The notes: a model not told the origin generated them from the sequence alone. Positions 40,061 through 48,857 are shown, counted from the first letter of the stretch. The stretch: DNA of 56,625 nucleotides from CAZVFH01 sp964626415 (GCA_964626415.1 CAZVFH010000002.1:1-56625), one strand, 5' to 3'. Made by a program: numbers and translations.

Positions 40061-40686
40061 GGATCTTCCATCCTAGCTATTACTACTAGTCGCTTCAAAT
40101 TTGAACCCGGCGGCCAGCAAGTCATCAAAGTTAACTGCTGACTTTTAGTTGGCTCGAGGTAGGAAAAATCATCAGCAGCAATAATTTCTTTTTTCCAAAC
40201 CTTGTGTTTGTACTCCTTATTTTGATAATAAATAATTACTTGATCGTCTTTTTTTAAATCATTCAAGCGGGCAAAAGCTTCGGCATAATCACCAGTACCA
40301 TTCCAAGTGCTCGAATGACCGAAAATGAAAACGTTGCCTTTTTCGTTTGGCAAGGCGGTCTTATTATAATGAGCAACACCGGAAAGCAGTGCCTTGCTAA
40401 AAGCGGTTTTGTTCGTGCCATCAACATTAGCAATAACTGGAACAGCAAGAGAAATTTTTTGAATGTAAAGCCCAAAATCAAAAAGTCGCGGGTTGATATT
40501 AATTTCCTCGATTTCAGATGCCTCGACTTTTTCTTCGCTGACACTCTTAGTATCAACGCCGTGAACAAATTTTGATTGGTATCCGATATATATAGAAACT
40601 GCGAAACTACCAGCAAAAAAGACCGCAACTGTTGATAGAAGTATTATTTTTAAGCGCTTATTTCTTTTAATACTTAAAAAATTCAT
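40057..40686 (-). CDS. Sortase
   Basis: A transpeptidase of 209 residues anchored by an N-terminal helix (residues about 12-34). The catalytic set is His in FGHSSTW (near 122), Cys in LMTCWPPG (near 193) and Arg in LKRLVVIAR. The sequence around TLMTC and the lack of a C-terminal helix fit class D/E-like sortases. It ends four bases into queH on the opposite strand. The next gene upstream encodes an LPETG protein, its probable substrate. Confidence 0.92.
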   Translation of the reverse strand: MNFLSIKRNKRLKIILLSTVAVFFAGSFAVSIYIGYQSKFVHGVDTKSVSEEKVEASEIEEININPRLFDFGLYIQKISLAVPVIANVDGTNKTAFSKALLSGVAHYNKTALPNEKGNVFIFGHSSTWNGTGDYAEAFARLNDLKKDDQVIIYYQNKEYKHKVWKKEIIAADDFSYLEPTKSQQLTLMTCWPPGSNLKRLVVIARMEDP

Positions 40687-40730
40687 TTGCAACTACAAAA
40701 CTGCATAGCCAATTGATAATTTTTCAAAAT

Positions 40731-41807
40731 TTATATCGAAAGAGAGTTGCCAACCATTTGAATTAGATCCGCTTTGTTGCTTCCGGTTTCCGGTAAAGTC
40801 GGACAACCGGAGACATTGACAGTCGTCGTGCCAAGGCCAATTCCAGCGCCGGAAGCTGTCAAAGTTACACTGCCATTTTTGAGTCCTTGTATCACCAAAC
40901 TACCAGAAGTTTTAGATTGATATGCCGGTATTGTGAGTTGGTTTGTTGATGTCGCAACAGTATTTGGATTGCTGTTGCCAATGTCAACCGTGGTAGCACT
41001 TACTACAACTGTTGAGGAATAAAGATCCAAAATCGCTTGACCGGTGCAATTAGTGATATTTACACTACTTTGGCTGAAAAAATATTTTGATTGAACTCCG
41101 GCTTCGACACTGCCCTGATCAAAACGGAAATTATCCAAAAGAACGGTTGAATTATAAATGCCGTCTTCAAGATCTTTAACATTAAAAGTCAGAGTGACAA
41201 CATCACCCGGTGCTACTGGTGCACCAGCCATTACCCAACCCGTACCGCCATGATCTTCAAAAGCAGTGCCCAATAAATCATTATTTTTTCCGGTTATGGC
41301 AAATGTCACGCTGTTAATATCTATAACTTGGCCGTTCGGATCCTTAGCAAAATTTGTGCCGTTAGCAACTTTCGATGAACCATTAATAGTGGCAGTAAAA
41401 GTGTCATTGTAAAGAGAACCAACAAAATCAGGATATTCTCGTGAGAGAAAGTAAAAATTAAAAAGCAAACTGTTCATTCCTGCAGGCACAGTAAAATTTA
41501 AAGTCAATGTCGTCGAATCGCCGTCGGGACCATTTGGGTCAAAGTCGGTATCGGTATCAGTCGTGTTGGCAATGCCGGTCGAGAGAACGGCAAAAGTCGA
41601 GTTCTTGCGCGGAGCAATATTGCCAAAACCGTTCATTACCGAACTAGCGGTATCATCACCAAAGTATGAGCTGGAAGTCAAGCCGGTTGCTTCAAAAGCC
41701 GCTGCCAAATTGTCAGAGGAAGCCGCCTTGATTTTATTAGAGAATAAAAAGGCAGTTCCAGCAAGAACAATAACAAAAATCGCCGAGAGAATAATTACTT
41801 TTTTCAT
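40731..41807 (-). CDS. Surface protein with LPETG motif near the C-terminus
   Basis: The 358-residue protein has a signal peptide (KKVIILSAIFVIVLAG), a beta-rich domain with acidic loops (DTDTDFDPNGPDGDST, YFLSREYPDF) as in choice-of-anchor domains, an Ig-like second half, and LPETG 21 residues from the end. After LPETG there is only SNKADLIQMVGNSLSI: no clear hydrophobic helix plus basic tail, so the sorting signal is shortened. AGGGGG precedes ATG 41807. It is transcribed ahead of the sortase. Confidence 0.85.
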   Translation of the reverse strand: MKKVIILSAIFVIVLAGTAFLFSNKIKAASSDNLAAAFEATGLTSSSYFGDDTASSVMNGFGNIAPRKNSTFAVLSTGIANTTDTDTDFDPNGPDGDSTTLTLNFTVPAGMNSLLFNFYFLSREYPDFVGSLYNDTFTATINGSSKVANGTNFAKDPNGQVIDINSVTFAITGKNNDLLGTAFEDHGGTGWVMAGAPVAPGDVVTLTFNVKDLEDGIYNSTVLLDNFRFDQGSVEAGVQSKYFFSQSSVNITNCTGQAILDLYSSTVVVSATTVDIGNSNPNTVATSTNQLTIPAYQSKTSGSLVIQGLKNGSVTLTASGAGIGLGTTTVNVSGCPTLPETGSNKADLIQMVGNSLSI

Positions 41808-41958
41808 TAAATCCCCCTCACTCATTTACTATTTATATCTTTATTATAATACAGTTAAAATTGAATGCAAGAGCTGGCAGATTTGTCTGAACTTTCTTTT
41901 TGCAAATTCCCCCTCCGACCGAAGTCGGCGATCTTCTGTGGGACTGGTAAAAATATAT

Positions 41959-42081
41959 GATCTAAAATATTTTGCCTCCGATTTTAAAAAAAATGGCGGT
42001 TTTTTCACCGCCTCAAAAATCGCCAAAAACGAAAACCTCTACTGCCAAAACTACTGCGGATGCGAATTCAGTAAAAGATAA
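41959..42081 (+). pseudogene. C-terminal fragment of a second queH
   Basis: The frame LKYFASDFKKNGGF ... NENLYCQNYCGCEFSKR closely matches the last 40 residues of QueH at 39.4 kb (DFKKNDGFKKAS, LYRQNYCGCEFS). The upstream 5/6 of the gene is missing; instead the surface-protein gene starts on the other strand. Confidence 0.75.
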
Positions 42082-42092
42082 TGTTTAAACTA

Positions 42093-42494
42093 TTATTCTT
42101 GAATATATTCTATTTTTTCGACCGAAGCATAACAAACCTTGCCTTTGATTGCGTTCTCTGTTAAATCTTTAAGAACCTTTTTTAGAACTTTTTCTGCTGT
42201 GAATGATTTTGTATCAGTTGCCCGAATTAATATCATCCCCGGACTTCTGGACACCCTTGCAACAAGATCGATATTAATAATAAAATCCCGGTCAAAAGCC
42301 AGCAAAATTGCATTTTGTTTTGTGCTTTCCCTGATATGTTCGAAGTCAGACAAGCCGGCTTTCTTTAGTATTTTAATCCCGAACAAAACCGTGTGCCCTA
42401 AAGATTTCAAAAACTCCCCAGCTGGAACTGGGAAGTTTTCATCGAGATAGAATCTAAATTTAGGCCGGCGCGAGGTCAACTTTTTCCTTTGCAT
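42093..42494 (-). CDS. DUF5615 PIN-like toxin
   Basis: The protein is 133 residues long from ATG 42494. FYLDENFP (near residue 14), GHTVLFG, and ILLAFDRDFI carry the conserved acidic residues of the DUF5615/Mut7-C PIN-like nuclease family. Together with the DUF433 protein encoded just upstream (overlapping by about 35 bases) it forms a toxin-antitoxin-like pair, a common arrangement. RNase activity is inferred from the family. Confidence 0.82.
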   Translation of the reverse strand: MQRKKLTSRRPKFRFYLDENFPVPAGEFLKSLGHTVLFGIKILKKAGLSDFEHIRESTKQNAILLAFDRDFIINIDLVARVSRSPGMILIRATDTKSFTAEKVLKKVLKDLTENAIKGKVCYASVEKIEYIQE

Positions 42495-42684
42495 TATGTA
42501 TTTTTTTATCAAGATAATCAAGTGCCGACTTTACTTGACTCTTTTTTAAATGAGGATAATCAACATAAATTCGCTCGATATTACCATCTCTGGAATAATT
42601 ATAAACAAGATCAACAGAAATTCGCGTACCGGAAATACGCTTTCTCCCTCCGAGCACATTTTTACTGCTAATTATTTTTGTCAT
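42460..42684 (-). CDS. DUF433 antitoxin-like protein
   Basis: The 74-residue protein contains the DUF433 pattern: GGRKRISGTRISVDLVYNYS, then IERIYVDYPHLKKSQVKSAL. DUF433 is a small winged-helix-like domain encoded before DUF5615 toxins. GGAGG precedes the ATG. It is likely a DNA-binding antitoxin that represses the pair. Confidence 0.85.
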   Translation of the reverse strand: MTKIISSKNVLGGRKRISGTRISVDLVYNYSRDGNIERIYVDYPHLKKSQVKSALDYLDKKIHNAKEKVDLAPA

Positions 42685-42858
42685 TTTACCTCCTGATTTG
42701 ATTATACATTATGAAAACAACGCAATACAAGGATTATACATTCTTTGTTAAAAATTGCAAATCAGAAATTGGAAATTTTTAAAATCTCGCCGTGCCACTC
42801 CGCAACTCGAAGAGTGAAGGGTGGATAATTTTTATTTATTCGATAAATCTTCCAAAAT

Positions 42859-43146
42859 TTAATACTCTATTTCAATACTAGAAATATAATCAATTGATTT
42901 GCCAATATTTTTTTCTAATAAAATTTTGAGTTTTTTGATTAATTTGGAATTTTCCGATCTAAAACTTCCTAGCATATCATTTCTACTGGGAATATAAGTC
43001 GCATGTAGAATTATTTTATTGGGCTGACTTTCAACTCCAGTTAATTTAACATTTTCTATGTCACTTGTATAAAGTAAATCCATGCCCTGAAAGGAACCCG
43101 CAAAAGAAGGTGGCCAATTTTTTAAATTTCGAATTATTATTTTCAT
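42859..43146 (-). CDS. Hypothetical protein, 95 residues
   Basis: I do not recognise it. The protein is soluble and Lys/Ile-rich, with KIIIRNLKNWPP at the start and a helical segment at 65-85. AAGGAGT lies before the ATG. It overlaps no neighbour. The preceding 170 bases (42685-42858) hold no gene. Confidence 0.55.
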   Translation of the reverse strand: MKIIIRNLKNWPPSFAGSFQGMDLLYTSDIENVKLTGVESQPNKIILHATYIPSRNDMLGSFRSENSKLIKKLKILLEKNIGKSIDYISSIEIEY

Positions 43147-43159
43147 TGTTACTCCTTAA

Positions 43160-43336
43160 TCATTCCCTCAACTTTTTTTCTTCGAAATGCTCACAATTTT
43201 CACAGCTAGAATTTGAAGCGTTCAATATAATATCACAGTGTTCATCTTCAATAATATCTATTGGTCCTTGAATAGTGCCGTAAGCACCATCTACCGTCAG
43301 CGGTTTTGTTTTCCGATGGATACAATTTTTTCTCAT
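43160..43336 (-). CDS. Small Cys-containing hypothetical protein
   Basis: A 58-residue protein from ATG 43336, preceded by AAGGAG. It has one Cys near the start (NCIHRK) and a cluster CENCEHF near the end, a possible metal site. It is 13 bases upstream of the 95-residue gene and probably in one transcript with it. Function unknown. Confidence 0.55.
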   Translation of the reverse strand: MRKNCIHRKTKPLTVDGAYGTIQGPIDIIEDEHCDIILNASNSSCENCEHFEEKKLRE

Positions 43337-43452
43337 TATTCTCCTTATCAATTATTTCTTCAACTTTTTTTTAGCTAAAGCTATTAGTTCTTTAGATTTT
43401 TGACGGGGGGTGTGGGATTTGCGGATTAATTTGTTAAATCAGATAACCTTCT

Positions 43453-43839
43453 CTAAACCCTTCCCTCAAAATTTTTCAGATAGTCCCTAATTCTTTCACG
43501 GTCTTCGTTCGCTTTTTCACCTTTAAAATATATCTCAATAAAATCAATTTTTAGATTAGCACAATGGAAAGCATAGATTATTCTAATGCCGCTTTTTGAA
43601 CCTCGTCCTTTTAACGCTTTACAAGCGAATTTTTTAATTTTACAAACCTGTATTTCTTCTGTGCAAAGACCTTGAATCGGAAATATGCTTAAATTATTTA
43701 CTTTTTGGATATGAAAAAGCTCAATCGCTGCAATTTTTACTAACTCTAAATCATCCTTAAGCGACTTGAATTTTTTGAGTAATCTTTTAAAATCTTTTTG
43801 AAATTCTGGCGTTTCGCCATAGCTAATCTTGCTTGTCAT
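43453..43839 (-). CDS. RelE-like toxin
   Basis: The 128-residue protein shows a RelE/ParE-type pattern: PEFQKDFKRLLKKFKSLKDD at the start, SGIRIIYAF, then IDFIEIYFKGEKANEDRERI near the end, where catalytic basic residues usually lie. Its gene overlaps the upstream Panacea antitoxin gene by 17 bases. Expected action is ribosome-dependent mRNA cleavage (family knowledge). Confidence 0.78.
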   Translation of the reverse strand: MTSKISYGETPEFQKDFKRLLKKFKSLKDDLELVKIAAIELFHIQKVNNLSIFPIQGLCTEEIQVCKIKKFACKALKGRGSKSGIRIIYAFHCANLKIDFIEIYFKGEKANEDRERIRDYLKNFEGRV

Positions 43840-44602
43840 AGTTTCTCACGGAAGTCTTAGGAGTGCGGTAAAATACGGCCTCGTAATCAAGCGGCTGATT
43901 TTCTTTGGCGATAAGCCAAGGAGTGTCTTCGTGAGAATATTCGCTTAATTCTGTGGCGTTCTTATCGCCCAATCTTGCTATCACCTCGTCAATATGGCGT
44001 AATTCGCGCGCGTCTTTTAATTTTGTTAAATCCGGTTCGCGAATCGGCAAATATTTTCTTTGCGGATAATTAAAATATTTTCCCTCTACTTTTACAACTT
44101 CGCCATTTTTGATCATATCATCAACAATAGTTTTGAACTCAACCGGCGTAGGTCCATAATGATTTTTAATATATGTAGCACCGACAAGCTGTTCTTCAAA
44201 TTTTTCGTAAAAATCAAAATCAATAAAATAAAGCAGTTTATAAACCACAGCTTCACCGACATTCGGCTTGCCACCAACTTTTGATAAAACGTAAAGTAAA
44301 ACTTCCTTAAATTTTTGAAGATTTTTTTGCGGAACACTTATCCTCATTTCTTGCTTATATTCTTTTGCTTTTTTAACGCCCTTTTTAATTTCTACCATGA
44401 CAGAAGTATCTTTGCCTCGAGCAAAATCATCAAAAACAATACCAAAAATACCCGATAATTTTCTTGCTTCGGTGATAGTTATGTCCCGCGCGCCTTGTTC
44501 TATCTGAACATAAGTCGGTCGGGAAATACCAAGTTCCAACGCCAAAAATTCCTGCGTCAGATTATTCTTTTTCCGCAATTGTTGAATAAATTTTGAAAGC
44601 AT
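43823..44602 (-). CDS. HTH-Panacea (DUF4065) antitoxin
   Basis: The 259 residues combine an XRE HTH (residues 1-60: LRKKNNLTQEFLALELGISR, QIEQGARDI) with a Panacea domain from about 110: KLLYFIDFDFYEKF, the hallmark YGPTPVEF, and a C-terminal DTPWLIA. Panacea proteins neutralise many unrelated toxins; the RelE-like gene directly downstream is the expected partner. Start ATG 44602. Confidence 0.88.
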   Translation of the reverse strand: MLSKFIQQLRKKNNLTQEFLALELGISRPTYVQIEQGARDITITEARKLSGIFGIVFDDFARGKDTSVMVEIKKGVKKAKEYKQEMRISVPQKNLQKFKEVLLYVLSKVGGKPNVGEAVVYKLLYFIDFDFYEKFEEQLVGATYIKNHYGPTPVEFKTIVDDMIKNGEVVKVEGKYFNYPQRKYLPIREPDLTKLKDARELRHIDEVIARLGDKNATELSEYSHEDTPWLIAKENQPLDYEAVFYRTPKTSVRNYDKQD

Positions 44603-44604
44603 AT

Positions 44605-44814
44605 TTATATTTTACCTTGCTTTTTTCTGTTGGCGTGTATTCTGTGGTGTTTTCCTTTTGGGATAACCCTAATATTTTTCTTTGTGGTTTTGCCATGCTC
44701 CGCAACGGGTTTAACATGATGAGCAATTTTACCTTTTGGTGCTTTGCCACTAGGGTATCCTTTTTGTTTCAAAACTCTTTTAAGCTTGACCTGTGAGCGT
44801 TCCCTTTTAATCAT
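44605..44814 (-). CDS. Small HNH-like protein
   Basis: The 69-residue basic protein has GYPSGKAPKGKIAHHVKPVA, then GKTTKKNIRVIPKGKHHRIH, which follows the HH ... N ... H layout of HNH nucleases but lacks zinc-binding Cys pairs. It occurs in this form in other CPR genomes. Nuclease activity is uncertain. Confidence 0.7.
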   Translation of the reverse strand: MIKRERSQVKLKRVLKQKGYPSGKAPKGKIAHHVKPVAEHGKTTKKNIRVIPKGKHHRIHANRKKQGKI

Positions 44815-44910
44815 AATTTTATTTTTTTTAATAATTATTGCGATCTAATTCAATTATAGGCAATGTAAAATTATTTGTCAAGAGCGATGTAAAATTTTTA
44901 TACACAACCA

Positions 44911-47616
44911 TTAGTCAGCTTGATTTTCCACAATTTTTATTTCTTCTGGCGATAAACCGTAGAGTTTATAAACCATTTGGTCGATTTGGTTGTCAGTTTT
45001 TTGGATTTTGGAATTTATTTCATTCCAACGATTTGTGTCCTTTTCGACTATTAGTAATTCCTTATTGAATTTCAACATATCCTTAGACATTTGGATCAGT
45101 TCATTATGTTCCGATTTTTCATAATTTATTATGATTGGCAATTTTTCAATTTGGCGTGGTCCAATATTTAAGTAACCGCCTTGCAAAGTTAATTGTGAAA
45201 ATAGGTATTTGTAAACAGAATTCAATAATTTAGAATTTATTAAGGCAGTCAGGAAATACATATTGGTTGTGTCTGAATTTATTATTGTAGTTGATTTTCC
45301 CGCAAAATAATCCCCGTTTTCGTCAAAAAATCCTTCTAGTCGTTTCGTCATACATGCAACAATAATTTTTGATTTTTGGCCTAATTTTAATCTATTAGGC
45401 ATTTTATTCGATAGAGATAATTTTTCAATTATTGGGTATAAATATCTATTTTTAATATAGTTAATCGCATTAATACCCCAAGCATTTCCATATCTGTCAA
45501 TAGTCCCCGAATTAATCAACTTTAAATTTTTGTTTTGATCAAAACTTGATAAATCCTTTATGAGATCGCCAATTATGTATGCCTCGCTGACAGTTAGAGC
45601 TCCTGAAACTTGAGCGGTTTGCCCAAGTTCTTTAGACACTTGAATAACTTTTTCGTATATTGGTTTCATCGCTGTTTCAGATAACAAGGAAATCCAATCA
45701 CGACTATTTTTCTCCGCTCTTGTCTCATGATTTTCAGAATCAACTTTTTCAACAATAATTTTTTGACTTGAAGAGCTTTCTTTTTTAATTATTATCACAA
45801 TGGGATAAACACTAGCAGAAAAAACCGGAAAATTTGAATAATCTCTTACGGTAATGACATTATAATTATCAATCAATTCCCTTATTGATCGCGCATAATC
45901 AGCAGAAACTAATTTGTTCGGGACAATAAATCCCAAGTAACCACCATCTTTAAGCAAACTTAGTCCCTTTTCAATGAAAACGCAATAAATATCCCAATTA
46001 CCCTTAGCTGTGGTAAAATTTTTGGATATAAATTCTCTAACCGAGTGTTGTTCTTTAACCATGTGTTCAGAATCAATATACGGCGGGTTGCCGATAATAA
46101 TATCAAAACCACCATCTTTCATAATTTCAGGAAATTCTTCTTTCCAATCAAAAACTCTTTCACCAGCAATTTTGGGATCGTCGATTAAAGAATTTCCGCA
46201 TTTTATGTTGTCCAGATGTGGCAGTTGTTGTTTCCGTTCAAGCGTTTTGAGCATCAAGTTTAATTGAGCAATCTCAACAGCTTGTTGGTCCAAATCAACC
46301 CCAAAGATATTATTTCTCAAAATACTGAATTTTCTAGCCACCGATAATTCTTGTAAACCTTTTCGATCTTTAACACCCCGCTCGAAAATTCCTAATTTTG
46401 TTTTTAGATTATATTTAGGGATATTCTTCTTTTGGGTATGATATTCTGCCAAATAATCAAATACTTTAATCAGGAAAGAACCAGAACCACATGCTGGATC
46501 GAGAACTCTCAAGTCGTTTATTTCTTCCGCCGTTTTTTCTTTCAAAGCTCGTCCCAATGTATTTTGGACAATGTAATCAACAATAAAAGATGGTGTGTAA
46601 TAAATACCTTGCGACTTCCGTTTTTTCTTTGCACTATCTAGGTCATCAGATTTTTGCAATATATAACCTAGATATTGCTCGTAGACGCTACCTAAAACAT
46701 CAGAAGGAATTGCAGAAAAATCATATTCTTGTCCGTTTTTCGATCGATAAAGTCCCTTCATGATTTCGTCAAAATTATCACTGTCTACTTCCCAGTCCAT
46801 ACAAGGATGATAGTCAAACAGACCAGAGTTGTAATTATGCTGATATTCTTCAAAAAGGGGCTTGAGGTATGCTAAAAAATTTCCTTTGCGACCATTATCT
46901 TGCCAAATTCTATATTGGCTTCTTAAACTGTCATTTTCTAGACCTCGATCCTCGCAAGATCGAATAAAAATTAATCGGTCAAGGATTTTTTGGACACCCT
47001 CATCAATTTCATCATCTGACCGTTCTTTATTCCAAATTTTAAGATTCTTGGATAAATTATTTCGCCAAGTATTCATATCTTCGGCAAGTTGCTCGCTAAC
47101 TTTAACATGCTCTGGTTCTGCGCCCCATTTTACAGCTTCTTTATCAATTAAGTCATTTTGAAAAGATTCTTTTGAAAGAATCCAAAGGTTTTCAAAGTCA
47201 TCTATATAATTTTTAAAGTTAAGCCGAAAGCAAGATTTAGCTTCGCCGGCTTCCGCTGGATAAAAAATTCTAATTCCTTCAAAATTTGTCAGGATTGCCC
47301 AATTCACATTCTTTAGCCAAGCATAGTTGGTAGCTTGTTTAGCATAATTTATACTGTCAATATCTGCACTAAGTGGTTTGGCTTCTAAAAAGAATTTTGT
47401 CCGCCCGTTAATTTGAAAATTATAATCAACTCTTCTGTGCGAAACGGCATCCTCGAGTAAAACATCTTCTTCAAAATCCCAGCCAAGCGCTTCAAAAAGT
47501 GGACGGATGAATTTCGTCTTGGTCATTTCTTCATTCATCTTTTTCTCGTGTGTGGTCAGGGAATTATAGCGCTCGATTAGAGATTGAATTTTTAATTTAG
47601 CTTGTTTTTTATCCAT
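44911..47616 (-). CDS. One-polypeptide restriction-modification enzyme (type IIG-like)
   Basis: The 901-residue protein starts with a PD-(D/E)xK nuclease domain: Asp64 in RRVDYNF, Glu78 and Lys80 in FFLEAK. A gamma-class N6-adenine methyltransferase follows, with DPACGSGSFL at about 372 (SAM) and GNPPY at about 508 (catalytic). The C-terminal third resembles TaqI/Eco57I-type specificity domains (LNIGPRQIEKLPI). One protein thus carries restriction, modification and recognition. The recognition site cannot be read from sequence. Neighbours are toxin-antitoxin and DUF3800 genes, as in a defence block. Confidence 0.92.
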   Translation of the reverse strand: MDKKQAKLKIQSLIERYNSLTTHEKKMNEEMTKTKFIRPLFEALGWDFEEDVLLEDAVSHRRVDYNFQINGRTKFFLEAKPLSADIDSINYAKQATNYAWLKNVNWAILTNFEGIRIFYPAEAGEAKSCFRLNFKNYIDDFENLWILSKESFQNDLIDKEAVKWGAEPEHVKVSEQLAEDMNTWRNNLSKNLKIWNKERSDDEIDEGVQKILDRLIFIRSCEDRGLENDSLRSQYRIWQDNGRKGNFLAYLKPLFEEYQHNYNSGLFDYHPCMDWEVDSDNFDEIMKGLYRSKNGQEYDFSAIPSDVLGSVYEQYLGYILQKSDDLDSAKKKRKSQGIYYTPSFIVDYIVQNTLGRALKEKTAEEINDLRVLDPACGSGSFLIKVFDYLAEYHTQKKNIPKYNLKTKLGIFERGVKDRKGLQELSVARKFSILRNNIFGVDLDQQAVEIAQLNLMLKTLERKQQLPHLDNIKCGNSLIDDPKIAGERVFDWKEEFPEIMKDGGFDIIIGNPPYIDSEHMVKEQHSVREFISKNFTTAKGNWDIYCVFIEKGLSLLKDGGYLGFIVPNKLVSADYARSIRELIDNYNVITVRDYSNFPVFSASVYPIVIIIKKESSSSQKIIVEKVDSENHETRAEKNSRDWISLLSETAMKPIYEKVIQVSKELGQTAQVSGALTVSEAYIIGDLIKDLSSFDQNKNLKLINSGTIDRYGNAWGINAINYIKNRYLYPIIEKLSLSNKMPNRLKLGQKSKIIVACMTKRLEGFFDENGDYFAGKSTTIINSDTTNMYFLTALINSKLLNSVYKYLFSQLTLQGGYLNIGPRQIEKLPIIINYEKSEHNELIQMSKDMLKFNKELLIVEKDTNRWNEINSKIQKTDNQIDQMVYKLYGLSPEEIKIVENQAD

Positions 47617-47642
47617 ATTTTTTGGTTTTAAATATCTGCATT

Positions 47643-47739
47643 TTTATTCCCTACTAATTTACAATTTCATTGACTTCATCATAGCACTTTGTGAGTGGAA
47701 AATACACCGATTCACTGCTGATTCACTTACCACTTCTAT
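47643..47739. repeat. Direct repeat, copy 1 (upstream of the restriction gene)
   Basis: About 97 bases share a common pattern with 48761-48857: TTTATTCC, TTTACAATTT, ATTGACTT-ATCATAG, GATTCAC, then CACTTCTATAC. It lies directly before the restriction enzyme gene. Confidence 0.75.
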
Positions 47740-47758
47740 ACTGCGCAGTAGAGAAGTG
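47731..47758. repeat. Palindromic element, family C
   Basis: CACTTCTATACTGCG facing CAGTAGAGAAGTG; simple unnested copy. Confidence 0.8.
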
Positions 47759-47935
47759 GAATTTAGATTTTTATCCTTCTCGCTGTTTCGTGGGTGAGAT
47801 GGGACTTGGGGGGATTATAACTGTCGTAATTTTTTTTGTTGTGAAAATTTATTTACTTTTTGTCTTTGACTTCAAATATCGGGATTTGATTAAAATCTAC
47901 TCTTTTTGTCTCGATTTTTCAATTATAACCCGATT

Positions 47936-47996
47936 CACTTTTCATTTCTATACCCGCCTATACTGGCGAGGCAGGATTGCAAGTATGGAAGTGAAA
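47936..47996. repeat. Nested palindrome (family C arms with a B-like core)
   Basis: CACTTTTCATTTCTATACCC ... GTATGGAAGTG arms with CCCGCC-GGCGAGGCAGG inside. The bases after it (GAAATTATCGGGGTATTGACA) are the same as after the copy at 48849. The 180 bases before it hold no gene. Confidence 0.72.
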
Positions 47997-48007
47997 TTAT
48001 CGGGGTA

Positions 48008-48037
48008 TTGACAAAGTAAGATAAGATTTGATAAGAT
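48008..48037 (+). promoter_or_regulatory. Promoter of DUF3800-linked small RNA 1
   Basis: TTGACA (48008-48013), 18-bp spacer, TAAGAT (48032-48037). Nearly identical to the promoter at 48912. Confidence 0.7.
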
Positions 48038-48043
48038 TAAATT

Positions 48044-48130
48044 GGTCGCAAGAAATTGCGCCCACATAAAAAAGTAAATCCTTCTGTGTTGGGATACCGT
48101 AAGGCGTCTCGTCAAAGCAGGAGGTTTTTT
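48044..48130 (+). ncRNA. Candidate small RNA 1 facing a DUF3800 gene
   Basis: About 87 nt with a CGCAA-GAAA-TTGCG hairpin at the 5' end and a final stem CCTTCTG/CAGGAGG ending in eight T (48124-48131), which serves as terminator. The DUF3800 gene on the opposite strand stops exactly where this RNA ends. Structured RNAs linked to DUF3800 genes have been described as a set of motifs (DUF3800 RNA motifs, found by comparative genomics). Whether this is one of them needs a covariance search. Confidence 0.65.
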
Positions 48131-48760
48131 TTAAGGAAATAGAAGATTCTCTTCAATAATTCTGTTTTTGATAATTTCATAATACTCATAATTATTCTTC
48201 TCATATTTGCGGAAAATCGCCCACGATATGAAATCTGTTGCCTGTAAACATTTTTCGGTATGAGATGGACAGATTTTTATCTTGATTTTGCTGACTGTTC
48301 GTTTTGTGAGATTATCTTTGAGGTATTTTTCAAAATTATTTTTGATAAATTTACTTGTGTCTTTTTGATCGATAAATAACTCTACAATTTCACTTGTCTC
48401 TATTATTTTTATTCGATGAAGACGATCTAATAAGATATTGGCGGTGTAATTGTAAAGATAATTTTTTTGATTTTGTAAATCAACATATACTTTTTTCTTA
48501 TTAAGAATTACACAAAGTATTTTAAGATCGCTAATTTCTGATAATTTTTGTAGCAATAGTTTTTTTGTACTTGATTAAGAATGATAGGCATGAAGTTCCC
48601 TTACATTTTTGTATTTTTTACTCAAACTCTTATGGACTGATTTAATGCACTTTTCAATTTTTCGATGATCATTTGTTAAAACTAAAGTAAAAAGGAACCA
48701 ATCACTGGATAGCGGTTTGAATCCCAAATCTCCACTTTCATCAAGAAATATTTTTGCCAC
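48131..48760 (-). pseudogene. DUF3800 gene with an in-frame stop
   Basis: From GTG 48760 the frame reads KIFLDESGDLGF (the DExxG start of DUF3800), continues to RELHAYHS, meets TAA at 48575-48577, and resumes in the same frame as SSTKKLLLQKLSEISD to CLQATDFISWAIFR and a stop at 48131. The intact paralogue is at 49052-49744. One base change would restore 210 residues. It may be a pseudogene, a sequencing error, or two fragments. DUF3800 has an RNase H-like core in some predictions; function is unknown. Confidence 0.8.
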
Positions 48761-48857
48761 TTTATTCCTCGGGGATTTACAATTTTATTGACTTTATCAT
48801 AGTGCTTTGCGAGTAAAAAATATACCAATTTACTGCCGATTCACCTGTCACTTCTAT
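48761..48857. repeat. Direct repeat, copy 2 (upstream of the broken DUF3800 gene)
   Basis: Matches 47643-47739. It places the same upstream sequence before the restriction gene and the DUF3800 gene, possibly a shared promoter or a duplication footprint. Confidence 0.75.

Noticed and set aside
48131..48760. Frameshift in DUF3800 or UAA recoding
   Set aside because: Both halves are in one frame, so it is a stop, not a shift; other genes in the window end with UAA as a normal stop.
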